A stretch of DNA of 64,000 bases, taken from Suipraeoptans intestinalis (GTDB lineage Bacteria > Bacillota > Clostridia > Lachnospirales > Lachnospiraceae). How positions within the stretch are numbered: the stretch's first letter is position 1; every line of letters starts with the position of its first letter. The stretch lies in NCBI RefSeq assembly GCF_009696485.1, contig NZ_VULY01000018.1, positions 507,001 through 571,000 of the forward strand, read 5' to 3'. The translations under genes and the position numbers were made by a program. Positions 33,643-41,835 of the stretch are shown here, piece after piece. The notes beneath the pieces were generated by a model. The model was not told the origin of the DNA. It saw nothing but the letters and a program-made list of their open reading frames with translations, and ran no database searches.

Positions 33643-34413
33643 TCAGGCATGGTTTCCCGTCTCATTGCACCATGTCGCAATCTTCGAGAGCAGCTCCGAA
33701 TCGATTTTCCCATATGGGATACGGATGGTTCCTTTGTCAACATGGTAGTCCTGTAATTCAGTAGCAAATTCTGTTACGGCTTCAGGTCCAGGATAAAATC
33801 CGATATGCTTTTTACAAGCAGCGAAATGCAGGATATTATGTCCTTTCCAGTATGTCGGCATGCTCCAGGAAATACGTTCCTCAGCATCCGGAAGTGCTTC
33901 ACGGAGAATCCGGCGTAGGAAGCAAAGATCATCCCTAAACTCCTCACTCTGGTTCTCAATATATTCATCTATGCTCTTTGGCTTTTCGCCGCAGGAATGA
34001 TCCTGGTTTTTATTCCTGAACTTGCGTCCACACTTCGGACATTTCCATTTCGCAGAAGGAGCCTCGTTTCGCAAAATCTTATCCAGCGGTCTGCCTTTTG
34101 CGAGCTCATCCACAAGTTTATCCAGCCAGCGGATCTTCTGCATCAATGGATCTTCAATGCTTTCAACTCTGATCCCACATACACTGCCTGCGATCAGGCG
34201 GCTATTGGGATTGATTTGCGGCGCTTCATCAAAGAAAGTTTCATAGGATACATCCCTTGCAAGCTGCTGCGCTATCTGCCCAGGTGTGTACCCGGTCAGC
34301 CAGCAGCATACCTCATCCACTTCCTCTTTGGTTCTTCCTTTACGTTCTGCTTTTGCAATAAGCATTGGATATACCTTTGCCACGCTCATTGAAAAAATTT
34401 TTTGATTGTCCAA
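33643..34413 (-). CDS. DUF2200-zinc ribbon-DUF1801 protein
   Basis: 256 residues from a TTG at 34413 that has GAGGTGAG just upstream. Residues 1-110 match DUF2200 (LDNQKIFSMSVAKVYPMLIA, KAERKGRTKEEVDEVCCWLT-GYT). A short zinc-ribbon-like CPKCGRKFRNKNQDHSC follows, then a DUF1801/YdhG-like part (YIENQSEEFRDDL, ISWSMPTYWKG, HIGFYPGPEAV, GTIRIPYG). DUF1801 members include the frataxin-like Bacillus YdhG. The joining of the two domains is of note. The longer frame upstream is a shadow of the TfoX-like gene. Confidence 0.8.
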   Translation of the reverse strand: MDNQKIFSMSVAKVYPMLIAKAERKGRTKEEVDEVCCWLTGYTPGQIAQQLARDVSYETFFDEAPQINPNSRLIAGSVCGIRVESIEDPLMQKIRWLDKLVDELAKGRPLDKILRNEAPSAKWKCPKCGRKFRNKNQDHSCGEKPKSIDEYIENQSEEFRDDLCFLRRILREALPDAEERISWSMPTYWKGHNILHFAACKKHIGFYPGPEAVTEFATELQDYHVDKGTIRIPYGKIDSELLSKIATWCNETGNHA

Positions 34414-34474
34414 TGATCTCACCTCGTCGTTAAGTTCAAAGTTACATATTCCTACAGGCCAAGATTTATCTTTC

Positions 34475-34789
34475 TCATCTGGCTTTCGCGGATTTCTTTT
34501 CCGGAAGCTCTGTATACATACCATCCAGAAGTTCCAGAACAAGTGCCGTATCTTCAAATCTATCAAATACATGCATCAGTGTCTTTGAGCCTTCATACGG
34601 ATAACGCAGTTCGGAATCTGCAAGCAGTCTGTCCGATGTCGGTGTTCTTTTTAAAAACAGTTCATTGTTGCAAATGTCACCTAGCAGCTTACCGTTAAAA
34701 TATACAAGGTATCCGCCCATCATAGATTTTATGACAATATCACCTGCTACGGAAAAAACCTCACGAACATACTCGTTAAATTCATTCAC
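34475..34789 (-). CDS. TfoX N-terminal-domain protein
   Basis: 104 residues from a GTG at 34789, chosen because AAGGAGG lies 8 bases upstream (an in-frame TTG at 34807 overlaps that site). MMGGYLVYFNGKLLGDICNN is the family core (TfoX-N: MFGxxxxxxxGxxxGxxxxxxLxLK). Stand-alone TfoX-N proteins are widespread in Firmicutes; they are not shown to act in competence. Confidence 0.8.
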   Translation of the reverse strand: MNEFNEYVREVFSVAGDIVIKSMMGGYLVYFNGKLLGDICNNELFLKRTPTSDRLLADSELRYPYEGSKTLMHVFDRFEDTALVLELLDGMYTELPEKKSAKAR

Positions 34790-34887
34790 TATGATTACCT
34801 CCTTCAAATTAAAATTTACATATCCCTACAAACCGGAAATCCCATTTTGGGCACAGATGCAGCATAAAAGCCCAATTTATGAAAATT

Positions 34888-34989
34888 CTACCAGTCTAAT
34901 ATTTTATCCTCACTTGCCGCCTTCCAAGCAAATAAAATTTCTTTTGCAAATCCCACTTGATATTTTCCTTTTCTGATAACCCTCTTCAA
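34888..34989 (-). pseudogene. Possible C-terminal gene remnant
   Basis: A 33-codon frame after a TGA: KGKYQVGFAKEILFAWKAAS then EDKILDW and a stop. The amino-acid make-up looks protein-like, but there is no start or ribosome binding site. A neighbouring frame upstream (KYPLIEEGYQKRK) could be the earlier part of the same gene after a frameshift. Low confidence. Confidence 0.3.
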
Positions 34990-35032
34990 TCAGCGGATAC
35001 TTTATTATACCACTATGCATCCATTATTTACA

Positions 35033-35072
35033 TAAAAAATGGTCGATAGAACAATCAATCTCCACCGACCAT
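35033..35072 (-). terminator. Terminator of the nitroreductase-like gene
   Basis: On the minus strand ATGGTCG (35066-35072) pairs with CGACCAT (35039-35045) around a 20-base loop and is followed by a run of T (complement of 35033-35038). It sits 16 bases after the stop of the gene at 35088. Confidence 0.65.
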
Positions 35073-35087
35073 CAAAATCTCATCCTT

Positions 35088-35750
35088 CTATTTCCATACT
35101 TCTTTCCCTTTGCCAGAGCCAATTTCAAAATGATATTTTACAATTCCAAGATCAATCTTTGTGTAAAACCCAAACCCTGACACTTTTGCCATAACTTGAT
35201 CACCGTTTCTTTCAAAACGAAACTTTTGCTGATTCACCGCAGTCGGTGCAAGCAAAGCCGCCTCCAGACCGGCCTTATACCAGGCAGGATCTCCATTTTT
35301 ATAATCGCTGATTTCTGTGATGGCTTTCACTTTGTGATCCGCTCCGCTGTTTTCTCCATAGCCCAGAGCCACAACCAGATACCGCTTCTCTCCGGCATTC
35401 ACTGCTCCCTGGGTCTTTCCCTTTTTATAGGTCAGCGCAACCCAGCAGGAATTGATTCCAAGCTCCTGCGCTTTAAGTACTACTCTTTCACCATAATATC
35501 CTGCTTCCATCTCTTTTCCTCTTTGACCTATAATGGCCAGATAATTCCTGCATCCTTTAGATTGTCCATATGTTGGTTTCCCAGCCTGAAAAGCCTCCGG
35601 TTCGTCTGTTATCAGTTGGATGTGCATACCGCCCTCACGATTGCACGCATCAATTTCCTGTTGCAATATTTTTATTGCTCCTTCTTCAAGCGCTTTATCC
35701 GTAAACCGCCTTACAGAATGTCTCTGCTTCATTATTTCCATCATATCCAT
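35088..35750 (-). CDS. Nitroreductase-like flavoprotein
   Basis: 220 residues from the ATG at 35750, which has AAGGAGG 8 bases upstream. The N-terminus MKQRHSVRRFTDKALEE is the FMN-binding start of nitroreductases; the middle KAQELGINSCWVALTYKKGK and the late ALLAPTAVNQQKFRFER segment support a two-half nitroreductase of the kind common in Clostridia. Substrate unknown. It has its own terminator. Confidence 0.85.
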   Translation of the reverse strand: MDMMEIMKQRHSVRRFTDKALEEGAIKILQQEIDACNREGGMHIQLITDEPEAFQAGKPTYGQSKGCRNYLAIIGQRGKEMEAGYYGERVVLKAQELGINSCWVALTYKKGKTQGAVNAGEKRYLVVALGYGENSGADHKVKAITEISDYKNGDPAWYKAGLEAALLAPTAVNQQKFRFERNGDQVMAKVSGFGFYTKIDLGIVKYHFEIGSGKGKEVWK

Positions 35751-35907
35751 GGTTGTTTCCTCCTTACATCTTAAAGATTTACTTCTCACACCGGAAAGAT
35801 GTGTTTGACCCTTGAACACTTAATAATATAAACAATACAATAGGATCTTTCAGGGATATCCGTAATTTCCTGACGAAAACAAGACGTCCAGCTTTCCGAT
35901 CCTGCAG

Positions 35908-36618
35908 TTATTCGCCTGCTTCCTCTTGCAAATCAACCCGTACTTTTTCTTCTTTGATTTTCACATCTTTATAGGGTAACTTTATCTCAAATTCACCACG
36001 GTTAACTTGTTTAAAGCCTAATTTAGTCACTTCGTCCATCGTAAGATTAAATGTTAGGATGGAGACTGTTTTGGGTCTGAAACATCCATGAACAGTGTAT
36101 AAGCCAAAATCTCGCCCCTTGTAATAGCAATGTTTCTCCCATCTATAGACATTTCCAAGCTCCTTTACATCTACGAGACGAAAGCTACCGTAGATGTACT
36201 CTGTGAAGCCAGGTGTTTTTAATCCACTCTTGAGGATAAATTTCCCATCCTGTTTGTAAACAGTACATTTTCTTTCATTAAAAATAGTTTCTCCGATATA
36301 CATCGCCCTCAAAAATGGATCCTCTTTTATGCAGTCTTCCACATATGCAGCCCGTTTTCTCCCGGCCGGTCGTCTCAACGCTGCACCATAACGTATTGTA
36401 CTCGAAAGAAAGAGCAAGAATAAAATAGACATAACCACTATTATCTGTAACCCACTTAAATGCGGAAAGTCAGCCCAATTATAGACCATGCCGTAACCGA
36501 AAACTCCAGCAAGTGCCAAAGACACCAAGAAACGTATTAAATTTCCACTCTTGAGATTGTTGATTTTCAGGAATAATTTATCCGATAAGTGCTTAAGAAA
36601 TAAGCGAATAAGTCCCAT
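35908..36618 (-). CDS. Membrane-anchored hypothetical protein
   Basis: 236 residues; two hydrophobic helices (about 28-45 and 57-74), then a soluble C-terminal part (YVEDCIKEDPFLRAMYIGET, later SILTFNLTMDEVTKLGFKQV). AGGAGAAG precedes the ATG. No family recognised. Confidence 0.65.
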   Translation of the reverse strand: MGLIRLFLKHLSDKLFLKINNLKSGNLIRFLVSLALAGVFGYGMVYNWADFPHLSGLQIIVVMSILFLLFLSSTIRYGAALRRPAGRKRAAYVEDCIKEDPFLRAMYIGETIFNERKCTVYKQDGKFILKSGLKTPGFTEYIYGSFRLVDVKELGNVYRWEKHCYYKGRDFGLYTVHGCFRPKTVSILTFNLTMDEVTKLGFKQVNRGEFEIKLPYKDVKIKEEKVRVDLQEEAGE

Positions 36619-37027
36619 CTGGCTTCTTCTCCTGCTACTACATATTCATGGTTGACACTCCAACATCCCGCCAGGATATTATCCCGCTAGCTGCTTGTGC
36701 TATGGAATGCGTAAAACATTCAGCCTGAGCACTGTCCCCTGATACCTTACATTCTTAACTAATTCAGCCATCCTGCTCCTCCTTCGCAACGTTCGTTTTA
36801 CGCAGAACTCATCGTTCGTGTGTCTCCCGTAGATTGTGTAGGCAAAGAGTAAAACTGGGATTAGTGTTCCTTATAGAATATAACATCTAATTTGTCTAAC
36901 AATAACTTTTTCTTTCTAAACCATTTCGCAAACCATCTATCTGTCTTTGTCAATTCATTTATTTTCACCTCTACAGCTCTGATTTTCTTATCTCTGCAAA
37001 CTGGGATTTACTAATTTTTTCCAATAT
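36619..37027. other. 409-base intergenic stretch with relics
   Basis: No convincing gene. On the minus strand AGGAGGAG is followed by an ATG and 23 codons (MAELVKNVRYQGTVLRLNVL then RIP and stop), perhaps a relic of a small gene. The recurrent motif AATCCCAGTTT occurs at about 36859-36869 and again at 37001-37011 in a longer form (see findings). Confidence 0.35.
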
Positions 37028-38026
37028 TTATATATCAAAAAAATTAAATCCAAAATCTTGGGCAAAATCTTGATACTCAAAAGACGAAATAAAATTATAT
37101 AAATTTTCTATTTCATCATTAGAGCATAATTTTTTATATAGGTTTGGATGTATAATTGTATTTGATGTACATTTCATAACAATATTTTGAATGAAAAATC
37201 CACTATATTGGGAGCATTCGACTAATATATTAAAGATATCGCTATCTTCCTTATGTGCGATTATATAAAATATACTTGGTTTATTGTAAAATTCTGGTAT
37301 TATACCAAGAGAAATTGGATATTTTGATCCACATAGTTCCTTACAAGCAATACTTGCAAATAGCAATTTCCTATCTATTGGAAGAATGAAAATTTTAAAA
37401 TCATTAATAAATTCAGGTTTCACAGTGCCATCATCTACAATAAATTTTTCAAATATACCTTTCAAGTTCTCATGTTTTTTGAAATCAAAGTCCACAGACA
37501 ATACTTCTGACATTTTATTTAATTTATCTTTAGTAAAAGGTTTAATATCATTTATTACGAGATTATTATACTGCTTTTCAAAAATATCATTATTAATTGT
37601 TAATATTGTTTTTTCTTCCCATAAAAGATGACACAAATTACGATATGCATATAGAAATGAATATTCCTCTAAAGACGCTTTCTCTACAAAATCTTTAACT
37701 TCTATTAATTTAAATAATTTTGCATCGTGATTTTCTTCGCAAAAACCTTTGAATACTCCCGCTTTATTTATATGCTCTTTAACAAAAAAGGATTCTTCAC
37801 CCTTTCTAATTCCCTGAGATACTCCCTTAATGGTCCAACAATAAACCATACCTTCTTCATCAGACAAATTTTTCTCTAACATTGCCTTTTGAAAACAATG
37901 AGAATCAATAGGCTTATTGCAACACCCTTTGTACATACACCTACTATTTTGGCTATTTTTCAGTAATCTATTGGCTTCAGCATTCAAAACAACATTTAAT
38001 TTAGTTTTTTTATCATACACAATCAA
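37028..38026 (-). CDS. AT-rich orphan with treble-clef-like zinc site
   Basis: 332 residues, no membrane segment. The N-terminus has a Cys/His cluster, CMYKGCCNKPIDSHCFQKAM (C30, C35, C36, H43), and a second part GFCEENHDAKLF (C96, H100, D101), like a split HNH/treble-clef knuckle. Its codons are much richer in A/T than its neighbours, pointing to recent transfer. It lies between the motif region at 37.0 kb and repeat copy 2. The Cys/His layout recalls single-gene proteins seen near phage-defence genes, but this is a memory-based hint only. Confidence 0.7.
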   Translation of the reverse strand: MIVYDKKTKLNVVLNAEANRLLKNSQNSRCMYKGCCNKPIDSHCFQKAMLEKNLSDEEGMVYCWTIKGVSQGIRKGEESFFVKEHINKAGVFKGFCEENHDAKLFKLIEVKDFVEKASLEEYSFLYAYRNLCHLLWEEKTILTINNDIFEKQYNNLVINDIKPFTKDKLNKMSEVLSVDFDFKKHENLKGIFEKFIVDDGTVKPEFINDFKIFILPIDRKLLFASIACKELCGSKYPISLGIIPEFYNKPSIFYIIAHKEDSDIFNILVECSQYSGFFIQNIVMKCTSNTIIHPNLYKKLCSNDEIENLYNFISSFEYQDFAQDFGFNFFDI

Positions 38027-38077
38027 TTTCTCCGATATAATTTTTTTGAGTGGTATTATAAAATGTAATACACATTT

Positions 38078-38171
38078 ATAAATTCAAATTTATGATACTG
38101 CCTCGCATTTCTCATCTTATTGACCAGAGGTCAATAAGCATCCCTCGCTCAAAGAGCTCGGTCAATTCAAA
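38078..38171. repeat. 95-bp dispersed repeat, copy 2
   Basis: Second copy of the repeat at 29830-29924. The palindrome is at 38117-38137. It is followed directly (to 38196) by the recurrent short motif TTTTCTTATCTCTACAAACT, which in turn meets the stop of the GNAT gene; copy 1 lacks that extension. Confidence 0.85.
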
Positions 38172-38196
38172 TTTTCTTATCTCTACAAACTACGAA

Positions 38197-38736
38197 TTAT
38201 CGGTTTATCCAATCTTCCTTTTTTAAGCAGGTTATATGTTCTGTTCTCATTTCGTTCAGCATAGGACATGGAACATTTTCCTTCGTGTACTGATATTGAA
38301 ATCCACATTTCTCCTGAACTCTCTTCGACTTGGTATTTCCGTCAAAATAGCCACACCATACTTTTTTAAGATGCACTTCTTCAAAAGCATGGCGAAGGAT
38401 TTCCTGTACGGCCTCCGGAATCAATCCCTGTCCCCAATATGGGACTCCGATCCAATACCCTACCTCTCCTTCTGTATCAGGTATTCCGATGTTGCTTGCT
38501 TTTCCAACCATCAACCCAATGCTTCCAATAGCACATCCTGTGCCTTTGTCAACCACTGCATATGTTTCTGGGGCTGATAAAACATTGCGGATAATATCAA
38601 GACTGTTTTCTATACTTGTATGAGCAGGCCATCCTGCGATAGGCCCTACTTCAGGAGCACTCGCATATCTATGTAAATTTTCCACATCGGATTCTTCCCA
38701 CGGACGAAGAATTAGCCTGTTTGTTTTTAGAATCAT
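38197..38736 (-). CDS. GNAT acetyltransferase, RimJ/RimL type
   Basis: 179 residues from the ATG at 38736 (GGGAGG 7 bases upstream). TNRLILRPWEESDVENLHRY is the usual start of the RimJ/RimL group; VGYWIGVPYWGQGLIPEAVQ is the acetyl-CoA-binding motif A, and NTKSKRVQEKCGFQYQY motif B. Substrate unknown: ribosomal protein, other protein or a small amine. It directly follows the truncated cyclase gene. Confidence 0.9.
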   Translation of the reverse strand: MILKTNRLILRPWEESDVENLHRYASAPEVGPIAGWPAHTSIENSLDIIRNVLSAPETYAVVDKGTGCAIGSIGLMVGKASNIGIPDTEGEVGYWIGVPYWGQGLIPEAVQEILRHAFEEVHLKKVWCGYFDGNTKSKRVQEKCGFQYQYTKENVPCPMLNEMRTEHITCLKKEDWINR

Positions 38737-38774
38737 CCGTATTCCTCCCAAAAGACTCTGATTTTCACCGTCAA

Positions 38775-39104
38775 TCAAACTTGAAAATCTGCTTTTTCAG
38801 AAGCATCTCCAACCCTGTGAATATGCTCCATTGTGATGGAATCCCCCTCAGATAGATCTCTGCAATTAATGACAACTGCTTTTCCTATAAACTGTTCCGG
38901 TGGAAACTGGTCTAATGTTTTTCCATGGGCAAATAAATGTGCCGGAGGATCCATATGTGTGCCCGTATGGCAGAACATGGATAATCTTGTTTCTTTGAAA
39001 CCGTCCTTTTCATATGTGTTGGCAGGTTCCAGTACTGGTGGTTCCGTTCCTGGATAAACGGGCATATGCTCTCTGATTCTGTGTGTTAAATCAATCACTT
39101 TCAT
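38775..39104 (-). pseudogene. Truncated cyclase-family (kynurenine formamidase-like) gene
   Basis: 109 residues: KVIDLTHRIREHMPVYPGTE, the metal-binding HTGTHMDPPAH and the LFAHGKTLDQFP segment are as in the cyclase/formamidase family, but these proteins normally have about 200-210 residues. The frame stops right after EKADFQV, where intact members go on with the core strand. The ribosome binding site (GGAGG) and the N-terminal half are intact, so a 3' deletion is the likely cause. Probably inactive. Confidence 0.75.
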
Positions 39105-39184
39105 AAATTTTCCTCCACAACTTCAAACTATTGATGCTGACAAACAGGGATCTGTTTGCCTATTCATAATCCTTCGCACTGGCA

Positions 39185-39664
39185 TCATTTAGGTCTTGAT
39201 TTAGCAGTAAACTCTGGCAGACTGACTTTGATTACAGAAACGGAAGACGCCATTTTTTCACTGATTTCAAATTTTCTGCCAGTCTGATTCTCCATAAGCA
39301 GTTGAAGTCCCTTCATTTTTTCGTATAGATCCTCAATGATCTCGGCATAGCCTTTTCCAATAACAGACGCATATGTGGAACCATATTTACAAGGATCATC
39401 TCCCCCGGATACCAATTCGATATCACATTCCAATTCCACACAGGCGTTGGGATTCATCTGAATCAAATCCAGCTTACGCCCTTCTCGTGAGCCATGCATA
39501 TAAAATATAAGGTTGTGTTTCTCTTCCTCATACTCATATCCATAATGCAGGGGAACGATATATGGAAATTTTCCATCTAATAGTCCCAAATGAAGTATTT
39601 TGGCTTTGTCAACAATCTGCAAAATTTCTTGCGTGTCTGTCACTTCCCGGTCTTTCCTTCTCAT
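39185..39664 (-). CDS. PNPOx-family, NimA-like flavin-binding protein
   Basis: 159 residues of the pyridoxamine 5'-phosphate oxidase-like split beta-barrel. MRRKDREVTDTQEILQIVDK then LHLGLLDGKFPYIVPLHYGY is the typical start of the 5-nitroimidazole-reductase (Nim)-like group; FYMHGSREGRKLDLI is the FMN phosphate segment. Actual nitroimidazole resistance cannot be predicted. Ribosome binding site GGAGGTG is present. Confidence 0.85.
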   Translation of the reverse strand: MRRKDREVTDTQEILQIVDKAKILHLGLLDGKFPYIVPLHYGYEYEEEKHNLIFYMHGSREGRKLDLIQMNPNACVELECDIELVSGGDDPCKYGSTYASVIGKGYAEIIEDLYEKMKGLQLLMENQTGRKFEISEKMASSVSVIKVSLPEFTAKSRPK

Positions 39665-39711
39665 TTTTCACCTCCGCAGTCCCTGATTTTCTTATCTCCA
39701 AAAACCAGGAG

Positions 39712-40299
39712 TTATCTGTCCCAATTTGTCCATTTATCCTGCTCTGTGATTCTCCGAATCACTCTACACGGATTGCCTACTGCTACACTGTTATCCGGAA
39801 TATCCTTCACAACAACACTACCGCCACCGATTACCACATTGCTGCCGATAGACACCCCTGGCATCACCTGAACACCAGCGCCAATCCACACGTTATCACC
39901 GACGACGATGGGGTACGCGTATTCCAATCCCTGATTCCGTCTTTCAAAATCGATCGGGTGTCCGGAGGTATGAAAGCCGCACGACGGCGCAATAAAAACA
40001 TTATCTCCAAAAGTTACCCCTCCCGCATCCAGAATCACCAGACCATGATTGGCATAGAAATTTTCTCCCACCTTGATACGATATCCATAATCACACCAGA
40101 AGTCTGGCTCAATATGCACCAAATCTCCTGTTTTTCCAAGGATGTTTTTCAATACCCGGTGACGTTCCTCTACATCCTCAATCGGCAAGGAATTATATAT
40201 CTGACACTTGGTTTTGCAGCGAACACGTTCTGCTTCCAGTTCTATATCATAATTTGCATCATAGAGTTTTTGATTCTCCATTTTTTCCTTTTCTGTCAT
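39712..40299 (-). CDS. Sugar O-acetyltransferase, maltose acetyltransferase type
   Basis: 195 residues: an N-terminal helical Mac domain (MENQKLYDANYDIELEAERV) and a left-handed beta-helix of hexapeptide repeats (residues about 75-185) with the catalytic His in FHTSGHPID and the closing VIGGGSVVVKDIPDNSVAVG. Acetyl-CoA-dependent acetylation of a sugar is expected. AGGAGG precedes the ATG. Confidence 0.92.
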   Translation of the reverse strand: MTEKEKMENQKLYDANYDIELEAERVRCKTKCQIYNSLPIEDVEERHRVLKNILGKTGDLVHIEPDFWCDYGYRIKVGENFYANHGLVILDAGGVTFGDNVFIAPSCGFHTSGHPIDFERRNQGLEYAYPIVVGDNVWIGAGVQVMPGVSIGSNVVIGGGSVVVKDIPDNSVAVGNPCRVIRRITEQDKWTNWDR

Positions 40300-40317
40300 T
40301 TGTACCTCCTGTCTATT

Positions 40318-40788
40318 CTAATGTAGTATCCCTAACATGCTTTCCTGTATCGTTTTTTTCAGGACTCTATTTGCCGTTATCAGTATCGGTAAAAATAGTG
40401 GAGCTGCACTCACTATAAAAATCGGTATCAGCCGAAAGAATATCAGCAAAACGGTGCCCCGTTTCTCATTCCAGGAGCTTCCCCAATCGCCGGTAACAAG
40501 GGGAACTACAGACTCTATAACGCCAAGATACCAACTGACAAATTCATTGTTCCCATTGCGAGGATTCATGATCCATCCGAAAAAGAACAAAGAAAAGGCA
40601 GGCAAATATAGAAACGCAAATAGAAAGCTATAACTTCTTGTTCTTTCAACAGCCTTTAAGCAGATGCTGTCTTTTTGCTCCCGGCTTGCTCCTTGCAACT
40701 TTGCATCCTTGAAGCACTCCCTTTCAAGCCTGTATCGAATATATTTATATAGCCAGGATTTTTGTAAGTTCCGTTTCATCCTTTTCAT
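40318..40788 (-). CDS. Membrane protein, unknown
   Basis: 156 residues with a basic N-terminus and three hydrophobic helices (about 52-72, 83-98, 112-143). No family recognised. AAAGAG lies 7 bases before the first ATG; a second ATG three codons later is possible. Confidence 0.6.
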   Translation of the reverse strand: MKRMKRNLQKSWLYKYIRYRLERECFKDAKLQGASREQKDSICLKAVERTRSYSFLFAFLYLPAFSLFFFGWIMNPRNGNNEFVSWYLGVIESVVPLVTGDWGSSWNEKRGTVLLIFFRLIPIFIVSAAPLFLPILITANRVLKKTIQESMLGILH

Positions 40789-40846
40789 TGATCCACTCTT
40801 TCTGTTTTACAGAACAGGAGCCCATATCGCCCTTGTGTTGCCATAG

Positions 40847-41056
40847 TCAAATACCTCCAGAGTCTTCTATGGCAAGGCTACCGTCTATTTCTCTTCCTAA
40901 TATCGTTAGCTGTTCCATATCATCTGAATCACTTGTACCAAATGGATGGAACGAGGTGTTTCCTGTAAGAGTTTTGTATTCCCTTGGTCTGGCTCTAAAT
41001 GAGATTTTTTCGTCTTCCGTCACGATATCCAGCATTACGAATTTATCTTCCACCAA
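40847..41056 (-). CDS. Small acidic hypothetical protein
   Basis: Up to 69 residues (GTG at 41056, or an ATG seven codons later with GGAAG upstream). Acidic, no membrane helix: KISFRARPREYKTLTGNTSF is the most distinctive stretch. It begins 9 bases after the lipoprotein gene ends, suggesting cotranscription. Moderate doubt whether it is translated. Confidence 0.45.
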   Translation of the reverse strand: MVEDKFVMLDIVTEDEKISFRARPREYKTLTGNTSFHPFGTSDSDDMEQLTILGREIDGSLAIEDSGGI

Positions 41057-41065
41057 AGCCGACTG

Positions 41066-41722
41066 CTACTTTATCGGTGTTACCAGAGAAAGCATTCTTT
41101 CGCCAAGCTCCTTGACTCCAAGTTCCTCCAGCAGAGGACCCTCATACCCCATTCTAAGAATCATCTCATGATTGATGGGAACATGCATAGTAAGTCGCAG
41201 GCCACAATGTGGACCTTCCGCCGGTTCTTCATAAGCATATCCCCTCATTGTGTCACTGCTGATCCAAAATCCATTGGAGGGAGCATAGGATTCCAGACTT
41301 TGGAAGTTTCCTCTCTCATTTGAAAACGTTTCAAAATAAAACCGATGATGTTTTTTTCTTTGCCTTTCGGATCTAAACTCTCCGTTTAATATTTTTCCAC
41401 CCTTCGGGCCAAACAGCAGATAACAAAACGTATAGCTATCCAGCTTCTTCTCGTCCGTATACTTTTCCAACCGATCCCATCGTAATACAGAGTATCTTTT
41501 CAAGCCATCTTCATTGACCCCATCCCCGTAAATAAAGTAATTCTTCGGAATTTTTACGGTACAGCCACTCCTCTGCGTGTCGTCCATTTCTATTCCCATG
41601 GATACTTCCATGACTCCTTTACTGTCTACGTACACTCCGGTTTCATCCGGTTGATTGGAGCTACATCCTGCAAGTATCACCAGCATTCCTGCCAAGAACG
41701 CCATTCTAATTTTTTTCTTCAT
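41066..41722 (-). CDS. Lipoprotein of unknown function
   Basis: 218 residues with a lipoprotein signal peptide (VILAGC). The mature part starts SSNQPDETGVYVDSKGVMEV and has an extended beta-rich look. No family recognised. It may form a two-gene unit with the small acidic gene that follows. Confidence 0.75.
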   Translation of the reverse strand: MKKKIRMAFLAGMLVILAGCSSNQPDETGVYVDSKGVMEVSMGIEMDDTQRSGCTVKIPKNYFIYGDGVNEDGLKRYSVLRWDRLEKYTDEKKLDSYTFCYLLFGPKGGKILNGEFRSERQRKKHHRFYFETFSNERGNFQSLESYAPSNGFWISSDTMRGYAYEEPAEGPHCGLRLTMHVPINHEMILRMGYEGPLLEELGVKELGERMLSLVTPIK

Positions 41723-41835
41723 GCTTCTTATCCCCTTTTACATCCTGACTTTTAGATGCTCTATCTTCACAATCTCGTATGTTGGGAACAATGCTTTGTA
41801 ACGGATCCGGCTCCTGTCTGCATTCCCAAAAGCCG

